Shown: positions 23,321 to 34,334 of the stretch, piece after piece | How positions within the stretch are numbered: position 1 is the first letter of the stretch | How the letters are laid out: each line of letters starts with the position of its first letter | DNA from: Tetracentron sinense | Lineage: Eukaryota; Streptophyta; Magnoliopsida; Trochodendrales; Trochodendraceae | Assembly (NCBI GenBank): GCA_015143295.1 | Contig: CM026556.1 | Location: forward strand, 22,754,547-22,818,546 | Length of the DNA: 64,000 nt | Reading direction: 5' to 3' | The notes under the pieces: model-generated | What the model was told of the DNA's origin: nothing | The model's input: only the letters and a program-made list of their open reading frames with translations | Databases searched by the model: none | Program-made: the position numbers and the translations under genes

Positions 23321-24342
23321 CGTGGCGATTGATAGCAAGAAAGCAAATGTCCTGATTGTTGTTGTATTAGGTTTTGTTATATGCTCTTTTGTTGCAATCT
23401 CAGTCTCTGGTTATTTCATCTACAAAGAACGAGTCTATCGGTATAGAAGGCTATTGGGAAATGGAAATTTGGGTCTCAGAGAAGAGCTTACACTGCAGAT
23501 GTTTTCCTACAATGAGCTCGTGAAAGCAACAGACGGTTTCAAGGAAGAGTTGGGTAGGGGATCTTTTGGAGCAGTCTATAAAGGGGTCCTCTCTAGAGGA
23601 AGCAAACTTGTTGCAGTAAAGAGACTGGAGAAGGTAGTGGAAGAAGGAGAAAGGGAGTTTCGCGCAGAGATGAGAGCAATAGGGAGAAGCCATCATAGGA
23701 ACTTGGTACGGTTGTTTGGTTACTGTGCTGAGGACTCCAAGAGGCTCCTAGTTTATGAGTACATGAGCAACGGATCACTGGCAGACAGTCTCTTCAAGGC
23801 CGAAAGACGCCCCGAGTGGGATGAAAGAGTAAGAATTGCAGACACGTATAATTCATTGTGATATTAAGCCTCAAAACATACTTATAGATGATTTTTGGAC
23901 CGCTAAGATCTCTGATTTTGGGTTGGCAAAGTTGTTGATGCCGAATCAAACAAGAACTTTCACTGGCGTCAGAGGAACGAGAGGGTACTTGGCACCGGAA
24001 TGGCAGAAGAACACTCCGATATCAGTGAAGGCCGATATATATAGCTTCGGCGTTGTTCTGTTGGAGATCATATGTTGCAGAAAGAACTTGGAGGTTCATG
24101 TATTAAGAACAGATGAGGTCATTCTCTCTACATAGGTTTATAACTGCTTTGTGGACAGACAGTTGGATAAGCTTGTGGGTGGTGAAGAAGTAGAGAAGAC
24201 GACATTGGAAACGATGGTTATGGTGGGACTATGGTGCATTCAAGATGAACCTCATCTTCGTCCTTCAGTGAAGAATGTGATCTTGATGTTAGAGGGGATT
24301 ATGGATGTACCTGTCCCTCCATCTCCAACTCCCTGTTCATGA
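23321..24342 (+). pseudogene. Lectin receptor kinase pseudogene (membrane segment plus kinase)
   Basis: A near-identical copy of codons 429-788 of the gene at 12385-14751. It starts in the segment just before the membrane helix and lacks the lectin, EGF and PAN domains. A deletion of about 44 bp near 23840 removes the helix before the catalytic loop and shifts the frame, and a TGG codon is TAG at 24133-24135. The glycine loop, catalytic loop, DFG and APEW motifs are still readable. Open frame from 23172 runs through antisense LRR sequence into the kinase by chance. This is a dead partial duplicate with no obvious promoter. Confidence 0.93.
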
Positions 24343-24713
24343 GATGTAAATTCTATTAATCTGTGAAGGAAACGTACGTATGCTGCTTTTATGATTTTTC
24401 TTTTCGTCTTTTCGTTTTTTATTTCCTGGTTTGTATGTATTATCCTCTCTTTATAATGAAAATGCATATGTGAGAACCTTGCTTTTATGATTTTTTTGTT
24501 TCCTGATTTTTATGTATTTCCCTCTCTTTATAATGAAAATGCATATGTGGGAACCTTCCACACAATAACGTTAGATTTCTGCACTTTTCCCAAATATTTT
24601 TGCATGTCTTAATTTTGTAATTTCAGAGATGTTTGTCATTTGTTTCCTTCCATAGAGATTAACTCAAAACCCCCATCTTCTGCAGCAGCTCTGTTCTGAA
24701 ACTCAAGATAAAA

Positions 24714-25109
24714 GGCTCAGGATTCTCTCAAGTTCAACTTCAACTAGAGAGAATCTCTCAAGTTTGAACCCCTAGAGGTCGCCACGTGTCTCCTTTGACA
24801 CCCCTTAACCATGGGTAAGGTTCACCCACCCCTAGGGTTCACTCACCCGTCTTTGGTTTTTTTTTTTAATATTAATTATTATTTTTTAAATTAAAAAAAA
24901 CTTTTTTTAGAGTTTTTTAATATTAAAAACAGTTTTTTAATTTAAAAAATAATAATTAATATTAAAAAAAAACCAAGGATGGGTGAGTGAACCCTAGGGG
25001 TGGGTGAACCTTACGCACGGTTAAGGGGTGTCAAAGGAGACACGCGGCGACCTCTAGGGGTTCAAACTTGAGAGATTCTCTCAAATTGAACTTGAGAGAA
25101 TCCTGAGCC
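24714..25109. mobile_element. Mutator-like foldback MITE with 9-bp target duplication
   Basis: 396 bp, almost wholly palindromic. It begins GGCTCAGGATTCTCTCAAG and ends with the complement. The target duplication AAGATAAAA is perfect (24705-24713 and 25110-25118). Copy 1 of the segmental duplication has the empty site near 15196-15205. The inner arms are the family A arms seen elsewhere. Confidence 0.95.
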
Positions 25110-26036
25110 AAGATAAAATCATTGCCTCTCAAGATAAACCCCCTTTGAACCTCTAAGTACAAACAAAAGGACCTACTAGAAACAGAGAACTCACACCAAA
25201 GGTGGTTTAAATATTTTTAAAAATTAATCTTGCTTATGATTAACTCACTCATTTAAATTTTTTCAAAATAATTTCTCTAAAAATCAAGGTTTTATTATTT
25301 AACTCTAGGGATGAGTAAATCTTAACTACATTTAGTGAGTATCAAATATGACACATGGCGAGCTTGGAGGTGTGCATGTATCGCTGGACACTACATGCAC
25401 ATGCATGCTATCACCTTTACAGTCAATGCCCTCCCACGCATCATGCAAAGAGCAATACCCGAGTGTAATACTCGGGCATCTAGCAGAGAAAATTCGTTGC
25501 CAAAGATGAAAGACAACGTGGGACCCGTATCATTTAGGTACATCTCGCTGTGGACAGTATATTTAGAGATCCATCAGCCAATCGCGACCTTGAGTTTAAT
25601 GGCACCCATGAGTTAACACATGTCCCTTTTAACCCCTATGAATCTTTGTTAAGATTTTCAACAATGTAATGTAACATTAGTTTTTTTTTTTTTAAATGAA
25701 CCCTATGGTTAAAATTTTCAGCCCTAAGGTTAATTTTTTTTCTCAAAGAACCAAGGCTAGTTCGCTGAACCTAAGATTTAGTGAATCTTAACTACTTATT
25801 TTTTTTGTTGGTATTTCAATTTAAATCACTAACGATAATTAACGGAAGTAGGGTCTGACCTCTCTTTGTCCATACTTTAATGGAATTAGGTCCTCGAAGG
25901 GGAGGAAAGTGGACTTAGCATTGGTTAATATGTAATTAACTCAAAAAAAGTTTTTTAAAGAAGGAAAAAGAATAGTATGTGGGTAAATGCGTCGGATCTG
26001 GGTCTATGTCAATGTCAACCGGGGTCTTAACTCAAT

Positions 26037-26672
26037 GAATTTTTTTTTTTTTTGAGGGCTAAGTTCATGGGTCATCATCGTATCCGTTTGTAAGGAATAT
26101 AACTTTCCTCGGAAGTTTAGGGGGGGCTAAAGCCGTCCGACCCCTTGGCTCCGCCCCTCTCGAGGCTACACCCCTATTAGAGCATTCCTAGCAGCCTCAC
26201 CAAATTTTACTCACCAAAATAGCCAAAACTCACTTTTTTTTTACTTTCGCTATCCATTTTTTTAAAACACTCCTAACAGTTTCACCAATTTAACAAAAAG
26301 AAATGGAGAGAGAAATATTATTTTATTATTTGTGTGGGACCACAATAAAGGAAGGGAGAGAGAGAAAACTTATTTTATTATTTTTGTGGGACCACAATAA
26401 AGAAAGGGAGAGAAATATTTAGCTTTGGTAAGTGTACAGGACTCACCAAACTTGGTGAGTCCTGTACACTCACCAAACATAAATCTTTATTCTGATGAGG
26501 CTGCTAGGGACCCATTTTGGCAGTTTATAATGTTTTGGCTCACCAAAATAACCAATAAGTTATTTTGGTGAGGCTGCTAGGAATGCTCTTAGCACTATAT
26601 AGGAATTTTTTTTTTTTCAAAATTTCTAGAGGGGTTTCAGCCCTTCCTGGGTCCCATGTGGCTCCGCCCCTG
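26037..26672. other. Insertion specific to duplication copy 2
   Basis: Sequence absent from the equivalent site in copy 1 (about 16335). A T-rich left edge, GAGGGCTAAGTTCATGGG, and a right edge with TGGCTCCGCCCCTGC surround the Harbinger-like MITE. The outer sequence is not recognised. Confidence 0.6.
26180..26588. mobile_element. Harbinger/Tourist-like MITE
   Basis: Terminal inverted repeats GAGCATTCCTAGCAGCCTC and complement, flanked by TTA (26177-26179 and 26589-26591), the usual PIF/Harbinger target. A unit with TGTGGGACCACAATAAAG is repeated inside, and a second short inverted repeat (GGTGAGTCCTGTACAC region) lies near 26430-26480. Confidence 0.85.
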
Positions 26673-26739
26673 CTACAAAGGTAAGACATTGTCCAGGTAG
26701 GGTCCAAGCTTTGATTGAGAGGTCCGTATCATCTTGGAA

Positions 26740-27360
26740 AGAAGAGGCTTGACTTCTCTTTTTCATAGACTTGTGTCACGATCATCTCGTCCAGTGCACT
26801 GCAAATGGCCATGACCCGTGACTTTGTAAACTGCGTATATGTGAGTCTTGTAAAGTATTCGGGATATGTTTGTAAATACTATTTGTAGTCAAGGGTAGTT
26901 TAGATACAAAAGTTTGAGACAAAGTTATAAATAGCTAGTATGACTCCTTCAATAGGGAGAATGTTTCCTTCTAAAAATGGGTCAAATGTTTATTTTCCTA
27001 CCCTAAGAGAGGTGAGCAATGTGAGTCCTTGTACATGTCCCTTGTGAAGTTCCTAGCAAGCTCAATCTCCTGATAATTGTAGTCTATAACATGTTGTCTT
27101 AAGGATCATTAGAGCTTCAAGTTGTCTCGGATTGCTTAAGTGTTGCTATAGGTTACTTTACATTACCCTTTACTGACTTAGTGTGTTTGTCACTTGAAGG
27201 AACATTCCTCCGGTGAGTGTATTGTGATTGGCTCACTCGTAGGTGTAGTCGTGTGCTGCACGGTTGCTATGCTTAACATGGTATTGGACTATGACAATTG
27301 GAATCAGAGCGGTCATTGTGATCCTTTAGAAAATTGAAATCATGCCCTCGAGACCGAAAC
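26740..27360 (+). mobile_element. Fossil gypsy-like LTR and gag start (copy 2)
   Basis: Duplicate of 16527-17131: LTR ending TATGACA at 27296, primer-site-like TGGAATCAGAGC at 27299-27310, then the first codons of gag before the block ends. Confidence 0.6.
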
Positions 27361-27413
27361 AGTTTTTAAACCACAATTAAGGGGTGTCAAAGGGGACAAG
27401 TGGCCACCTCAAA
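27361..27413. mobile_element. Right arm of a family A MITE
   Basis: Reads as the right arm: ACCACAATTAAGGGGTGTC, then GGGGACAAGTGGCCACCTC. No left arm is present. It sits exactly on the right edge of the segmental duplication. Confidence 0.6.
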
Positions 27414-27593
27414 GGATGATAACTGGATTTGCCAAATCCAGTTATCACCGTAGAGGATTTGACTCCAAAAAGAAACTATCTCCGAGGAAAGAGGAGACGG
27501 TTCTTAAAAATATTATCTTTCCCAAAATACCCCCTCCCTCATAACTCCCTCATAAAAGATCTTGTAATTGCAATCGTTCCCACGGCTACAAGC

Positions 27594-27596
<3 letters not shown>

Positions 27597-27649
<53 letters not shown>
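27597..27649. repeat. (TA)n microsatellite
   Basis: About 26 uninterrupted TA units. An open frame through it (27429-27674) is an artefact. Confidence 0.95.
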
Positions 27650-27651
<2 letters not shown>

Positions 27652-28284
27652 TGTTTATGATAAAGGTAGGATAAAATGGTTACTTTTTAAAACAATCGGG
27701 TGCGTTTGGATTCATGGAATTGGAATTGAGCTAAAGAATTGAATTTCATGGAATTAAAACCCATTAAATTAAATTCCACAAAATTTAGAATTCTATCGTT
27801 TGAATGCACTATTAAATTCCTGGATAAATGAAACCATTGGGCTTCTCTTTTGTTTTTAAATTCCATAGCAGAGTGGAATTGTCAAATAAGACTATTTTAC
27901 TACGGAATTGAATCTCATAAATTTGCCTTTAAAATCATTGCTTGAATTCTCTATGGAATTACAAAATTCTAATTCTACTCTATTATTAATGTGTCCCAAA
28001 CGATAAAATTTGAAATGTGTGATGGAATTGACAATTCTGTTCATCAATTCCATAAATCCATATGCACCATGAGGTCATGTAAGCAGAGTGCAAAATGGGG
28101 TGCTTATAATAAGTATCCATGATCACCAAAACAGGATTATCATTTAAATAACCATTTAGAAGAGAATTAGAAACTTTGATCGTGAAGTTTGCCTTAAATA
28201 ATCTACAACCCCAAACTAGTATCCATATTTTTCTGTTCAACATTTGAAATAAAAAAAACTATTGACAGCAAGGTTTGAAATATT

Positions 28285-28505
28285 GTTTTGGCAAGGGACC
28301 ATGTCTCAGGCAGTGGAGTTCCTGAGTTTGACTCTTGCCATCCCCTTGGGGCCACACATGGTTACATGGTTCTCATGGGCCTTGGGCCTCCCGTTCATGT
28401 GGATTGTGGGGTTTTGCTTGCGCTTGGGGTTTACCTGGTCTATCCGAAGAAAGGGCTTGGGCTTCCTCGTTACACCCCCCCACCTTCTTCCCTTCTTTAA
28501 TTAGG
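28285..28505 (+). mobile_element. tRNA-derived SINE (Au-like)
   Basis: A head with box A-like TGGCAAGGGACC and box B-like GAGTTTGACTC is followed by a body with GGGGTTTACCTGGTCTATCC and a T-rich tail, the usual order of plant Au-type SINEs. An open frame over it (28262-28504) is not a gene. Confidence 0.65.
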
Positions 28506-29439
28506 TATTAATTATATCGGGTTACACTATTGAGAAATTTCAGAAATTCAACCTGAATTTTCTAGATTTTTTAAAGAACTTATTTTCTATATATATATTT
28601 TTAATGAAATACAACTATTTATCTCAAAATACCGAAATTTTCAATATATTTATCAAGTTTTCATAAAAATTTCCACAATTCTCATAAGCATGCTCAGGGA
28701 GAGATCGAATCACAGTCAATCACAATTGAACTCAGTGAGGAGTCAATTGCACCCACAAGTCAACATGTGTCCCTATTAACCCTATTAATTGTGGTTAAGA
28801 TTCATTAATCTTTAGGGTTCATGAAATATTGGCATATATTGTGTAAATATTTTGATCCTATTAAAAATTCAAAAAATTAAAATTTAGCTGAAATATCTAA
28901 AACTTTTAGTGGGGGTGGGTTACGATTAACGACATTTAGTGCTATCTAGTCATCCGCACCAGTAATTAAACATTTTATATTGGGGTACAAAAACAGACTA
29001 TTGATATATGGTACCTTTTTTTTTTTTTTTGGGGTTATATGGTACCTGTTCAAAATTGTGACATTCCAGCTTCTTGCCAAAATTGCCTTTTCGAGGGTAC
29101 TCCCAGGAATTTATCTATTGCAGATAGGATGGAGCCCTATAACTCAAGAGGATTAGAACACGTGGCTAGCTAGAACCATTGACTCAAAAGTTCAAGTCAT
29201 TCCTCACCCACAGCAACCAAGATCAGCACCATTTACATTCTCCCAAACTACGATGCAACATCTCAAGGTGATTATTATTTTGTAATCTCTTACAGTAAAA
29301 ATGATCATAATAGAAGATTACCAAAAGAACATTGAGAGAGACTATAATATAATTTGATTTACAAACTCCAATGCCTAGAATTTTACAAGTGCGACTTGAT
29401 ACCTTTAAAAATGAGAGTGAAGATAGAGAGAGAAAATGG

Positions 29440-29613
29440 AAATGCAAATCGACCTAGTGGAAGGGTTTTAAGAGATTGTGATAAGACGGATAGAAAGAAA
29501 ATGTAAAGACGTATTAATCCACCATTAAAGGATTTTCAGGGGATTATGATAAGAGGGATAGAGAGATTAGAGATTTATTTTATTTTTTTATTCAATGCAC
29601 GGGTCTCTACTAG
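29440..29613 (+). mobile_element. Possible Helitron 3' terminus
   Basis: TTCAATGCACGGGTCTCTAC followed by CTAG (29610-29613) and T has the look of a plant Helitron 3' end. The hairpin is weak and no 5' end was found. Confidence 0.35.
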
Positions 29614-29819
29614 TGAAAGAGAGAGATTGGCGGCTTCTTAAAAGGCAGACCAGTTTCCTTTGATTTATCTTCATAGAATTTGAAGTCAACAGACTTGAAA
29701 AAATTGTGAGATTAAAGTTCTCAGTCAATTCCCCTTCCACGCGCTTTGAAATGAAGCCTTCAACTCAGTTTTACCTGTACAAGATGTAAGGAAGAAATAG
29801 AAAGAACCATACTCTTCTC

Positions 29820-29936
29820 ATGGCTGCTATCTTTCTGTTTCTTCTTTTCTCCGCATTTTCCACGGTAATAGCTCAACAAAAACACTCCAACATAAGCCTA
29901 GGCTCTTCTTTATCTCCCACCACCAACTCCTCTTAA
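29820..29936 (+). pseudogene. First-exon fragment of a second G-type lectin receptor kinase
   Basis: Codons 1-38 read as a signal peptide (MAAIFLFLLFSAFSTVIAQQ) followed by ISLGSSLSPTTNSS, the start of the bulb-lectin domain (compare INLGSRLSPTIHPTSWLSS in the gene at 12385). Homology ends there and a stop follows at once. About 60 bp of leader-like sequence precedes the ATG. The sequence differs clearly from the gene at 12385, so it came from another family member. Confidence 0.75.
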
Positions 29937-30932
29937 TTAATAACTTGTTAATTAAAAGTGGTAGACATTGTTAGGAAGACCTATTCACCCCCCTTTTAGG
30001 TCAAATGATTCATTGATCAATGATACTTCAAAATGAAATCACATTCCGTAAAAATGGTTGTTGATATGTGGCCTAACGTATATCTATGTCACTGTAGAAT
30101 GTCCTTATGACAAGGTTGAATAAATCTTAAAAAGAAGAGAGGAAAAGGAAGAATCCATCTAGTACTCCAAATTAGTAATAAGGGTCCATTCTTTTGGTGG
30201 AACTTTTAAACTCTAGAACTGTCATTATTTTATGTCTAATTTAACTTAATGTCTAGAACTATATTATTCCATAGAGTGCAAAATTTCTACAAATACGGAC
30301 CTTTAAAGTTCCACCAAAAAATTTGGTATTTTAAGTTTCATACATGTGGAACTTCTAATTAAATTGAACCCAATAAATCTGAGATATCATCGTGTAAAAG
30401 AGTTAGAAACTCTCTCCTCTCTCCTCTCCTCTTCTCTCATACTCTTGCCTCTTGTTCCAAAATATTAATGTTCCGGACTTTTAAAAGTTTCACCAAAAGA
30501 ATAGAGCCTAAAGGAATTCTCAAAGCCTAGTGTGCTTCCCTTCTATTCCAAAAATTCAACCACTAATTCAGATCCAAAGAGGAATTTATATAGAAGCATT
30601 AAGACCTAAATAAGGGGTTGCTAAAAAGTAAAAATCAAATTTGATGGAAAATTACCATTATGTGATAGCAAATAGAGTGTCTACCGCCAGCTTGCAATAT
30701 AAATGATAAATGAATAGACGCTTAGTGATACAATAATTGGGGACAAATGGTATTTTGGCTTCAACACTGAATAGGAGTAGGGTTTCAACGTCAATTTGGT
30801 AGCTTCTTTTAACCCTTTAGTAGCTTCATTTAAGGGTTTTCGTTCGAATTTTGAAGAGAACTATTACTTAAAATTTTTCCTGAAAATTTTGTCCAAGTAT
30901 CCTAGCTAATTCTCATAAGCATCAAAGTGATT

Positions 30933-31190
30933 CAGGGAGAGTTCAATCGCACCCACAAGTCAACACGTGTCCCTATTAACCCTATTAATCGTGGTTAAGA
31001 TTCACTAATCCTTACAGTTCAACAATCTAACCTTCTTTAGAAGACAAAAAATATTAACCCTAAGGGTTAAAAGTTCTAACCAAAGTTAAATATATTTTAA
31101 AAACCAAGGTTGAACCCTAAGAGTTAGTGAATCTTAATCACGATTAACAGGGACACGTGTTGACTTGTGGGTGTGATTGAACGCTCCCCG
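30933..31190. mobile_element. MITE with 80-bp arms
   Basis: Arms of the form GTTCAATCGCACCCACAAG, then CAACACGTGTCCC and GTGGTTAAGATTCACTAATCC, on both sides. It is related to family A but has a different outer end. Arm sequence continues on the right to 31228. Confidence 0.7.
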
Positions 31191-31646
31191 AGTTAAATCG
31201 CGATTAGCTATGATTCGATCTCCCCTAGAAGACATGTCACCTTACGATTGGCCAAAAGCCAACGTACCCATTTTGACCCATTTTGAAAGCTTTGAAAGTC
31301 TAGAAAGAGTCCCATTATACATATCTATACTACTCCTATATAGCAATTGGTATCCACGTGGCATACCCCATTGCTCTCTATTCTCTTCAAATTAGTGCCA
31401 CTTGGCACACCCTTCAACCAATAATTTCACTCCCTTCAAGTTGATGCCATGTGTCATGCCACATGTCACTCCTTCTCTCCTATTTGTCTTCCCAACTCAT
31501 CCATTATCATTTATTTAAATTCTAATTAATGAGCCCCCTTCCCACCCACGTTAATTACTGCCCACTCTACCTATTGACTCCTCTCAATGTCACTTGTGCA
31601 CCCCACTTGACTTCTTATTAAAGAAATTTACTTGTGGAAGGGATGT

Positions 31647-33064
31647 TGTAGTGCCCTGGAACTTTTCGAACTTAATGAACAGTGTTCTTATAGCCAATTG
31701 GCCTTTCATGCAATCTAATTAATTAATAAAGTAGAACTTGAAAATTCTAAAATGCCAGAAATGTTCCCCTCCGAATGACAAATCCAATGCAAGTTAAATC
31801 GTCAAAATCTGGCGAACGAGTCAAAAGTTATGGCCAAAACAGTAAAATGGACTCAGTATCAAAATTTGCAGAGTACCGATCGCTCGGTCCAAATTAGCGA
31901 TCGATCGGTCCAAAGCCGATCGATTGGTATCTATCGACTGGTCCAAAATTTTGTATGAGAAAAAATTCCAGAGAGGGTGTTTTCAACAGATCGCTCAGTC
32001 AAAAACACCGATCGATCGGTAGGCTACCGATCGCTCGGTCATAAGCACCAATTGCTCGGTCTTTCGCGTTTTTGCAGAATGGGTCTTTTGACCCCCCCCC
32101 CCCCCCCCCCCTTCTTTTCTATATAAGCCCAACTCGTGGGTTAGGGTTTCATAAATCCTCAAAGCTCATATTTGGGGGATTTTGGGAGAAAGAAGAAGGG
32201 AAGAAGCTAGGGTTTTGATACAAGGAAGATTGGAGGAGTGATTGGAGCTTGGATTTCATTTCATTCCTCAAGTATCCTCAAGATCTTCTCTAAATTTCAA
32301 AGTTAGTACACCCTACTAACTACATTGGTAATAACCTAAGATTTCTTAAGTGAATGTGTATTGAATCTCCCCAATTTCTTCTTTGTGTTGAGATATGCTA
32401 TTTCCCTAAGACATAAACAATATAATATGAATGGTGGGATGTATGGATGGATGAAGGGATTGAGGCGATTGGATGCCATGATGTGTGATGCATCCTACAA
32501 ATAATGAACACACATTGATGTTTTGATGAAATGTATGAACTAAAAAAGATGAAATAAAATGACTATGAAATGTTGCATGCCATGTGTTTGATTAAATACA
32601 TAAATAAGAAGTTTGCAAATCAATGAAAAATATGAAAGTATGAATATGTGTAGTTTCTTCCAAATTAGTAACCTTGATCAATTGCTATATATATGTTATC
32701 TAAATTCTCACATGCTTATGTTAGAAATTGAAATGCTACATACCATCTCTTGAGTTATACAAGTCACCATGATTACTACAATGCTACATACACACACTCA
32801 TGCATGCATGGACCAGTTTTCTAAAAGTGTATGTATATAATAAACCCAACAAGAACAAGAATTATGATTCACGATACGAATGATAAAGCCGTAAATCAGG
32901 CTGGTCAAGGGTAGGGCATATCCCTAGGATGTCATACTTGGCTCACAAGGAAAACAAGCATGAATGATAAAGCCGGACATCGGGCCGGTCAAGGGTAAGG
33001 CATATCGCAAAATATGTCATACCTGGCTCACAAGAAAACAAGTCAAGGAGGTTGGTGTATCCTT

Positions 33065-33120
<56 letters not shown>

Positions 33121-34015
33121 CGCTGAAAGAAATTTACATTCCCGGCTCACAAGTCGCCTCAAGGGCACTAACCTCTGGCTCACAAATAAACAAGCAAGTC
33201 AAGTCAAGAATATGACAAGCGATTCCAACAAGAACAAGACAAGCATGCATGATTCTTACGAATGGAACCAAGACAAGAACAAGTTTTCAAACATAACGAA
33301 CAAGTTTTCAAACATGACAAGCAAGTTTGGAAAGAAACACGAAATGCTATTTTCAAGAATAAGACACGATTTTTAAACACAAGTTTTGTCGGAGTTTTCG
33401 CATTCATTCAAGCATGTCAAGATTATTACATTGCTTTACTTACAATGCTGTGAATGTTATATGCTGTTATTATTGTTTTAAATTGAAATGATGAATTATA
33501 TCTAGTTGCTCTTGTGTAATTGTTATTGCTATGGTTAGTTAGTGGCTTGTACTCGCTGAGTATTCCATGCTCAGCCGTACTTTTATGTTGGCAGGTGCAC
33601 GGGTCCCTTTTGACATTTGTGCCTCGGGTCCTTAGGTTGAGGAGGACTACAGTAAGGAAGAACCATATGAGGATTCGATAGTTGAGCCTCAGGCTGAGGC
33701 GAGGGACTTAGACTATTGGCCCCACGGGGGTGATTATTGAGCGAGATAGGGTTGTACTATGTCTTTTGTATTTTGATAAGTGGGCATGTCCACCTTTGAC
33801 TTGATATGTTTTGTATAAAACTTGGAATACTGATAAGGTTATATAAGAAAAGAAAAAGTTGGTTCGCGCTTCCGCACTTATGTTTAGCTTCCGCATTCTG
33901 ATTTTTGTTGTTATTATGTCATGTTAGCCTTGTTCATTACAGGATGGTTTGGTAGGTATGAACAGTCACCTCTAAAGTATCCCTTAACTCCTAGGGAGTA
34001 TTTTGGGGCGCGACA
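31647..34015 (+). repeat. 5' LTR of element 2
   Basis: 2369 bp, from TGTAGTGCCC to GGGGCGCGACA. Parts: core at 31755-31845; palindrome cluster at 31875-32060; C run at 32092-32111; TATATAAG at 32120-32127; a two-copy repeat (GATAAAGCCG units, 32880-33050) and (TA)n at 33068-33118; hairpin at 33555-33575; acidic segment at 33597-33740. Confidence 0.92.
33068..33118. repeat. (TA)n microsatellite in 5' LTR of element 2
   Basis: About 25 TA units. The 3' LTR has about 15 units at 40727-40756. Confidence 0.95.
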
Positions 34016-34019
34016 AAAG

Positions 34020-34031
34020 TGGTGTTAGAGC
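34020..34031 (+). other. Primer-binding site, element 2
   Basis: TGGTGTTAGAGC, an initiator-Met tRNA type site with slight decay, 4 bases after the LTR. Confidence 0.85.
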
Positions 34032-34334
34032 CTAGGCATTAGAGTCCCTAGGGTCATTTAGAACTGATACCAGGATTGAACAAGGCATTAGAGTCATTTT
34101 AAAGAGTTGTATTCCAAGTATGGACTAACGAGTTTGTCCTAGTTAAATAAGTTGAACTTCAACAAAACTTAGAGTCCTACGCTAGGAACATGGATTGTAT
34201 GTTATGTCATTGTTATGCAAACCATGTGTGCATTGTTCTATGCTTAGCGAATATGTATTGAGTGAATTGCGAAATTGTTACTAAATGCGTATCCAAGTTA
34301 GACTCATGTGTATTGTCGTTCTCAGGATTTAATC

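Larger units (their letters stand above)
23321..27360. repeat. Segmental duplication, copy 2
   Basis: Matches 13671-17131. It is longer because of a Mutator-like MITE (24714-25109) and a 636-bp interval near 26037-26672 containing a Harbinger-like MITE. The right end stops in the gag start and meets a half MITE at 27361. Confidence 0.9.
28692..31228. mobile_element. Possible Mutator-like element with captured sequence
   Basis: The left end, CAGGGAGAGATCGAATCAC and about 150 bp after it, matches the reverse complement of 31080-31228, which ends GATTCGATCTCCCCTAG. A second left-type arm lies at 30933 and pairs with the same right arm, so a short MITE (30933-31190) is an alternative reading. 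No clean 9-bp target duplication was seen for the long version. A lectin-kinase first-exon fragment lies inside. Confidence 0.4.

Noticed and set aside
23172-23861. A new chimeric receptor gene
   Set aside because: The N-terminal part is antisense LRR sequence with no signal peptide, and the kinase part is frameshifted; a chance open frame on a pseudogene.
27429-27674. Open frame with an Ile-Tyr run (also 32964-33376)
   Set aside because: Produced by (TA)n microsatellites.
28262-28504. Hydrophobic 80-residue open frame as a membrane protein
   Set aside because: The DNA has the box A, box B and tail layout of a SINE.
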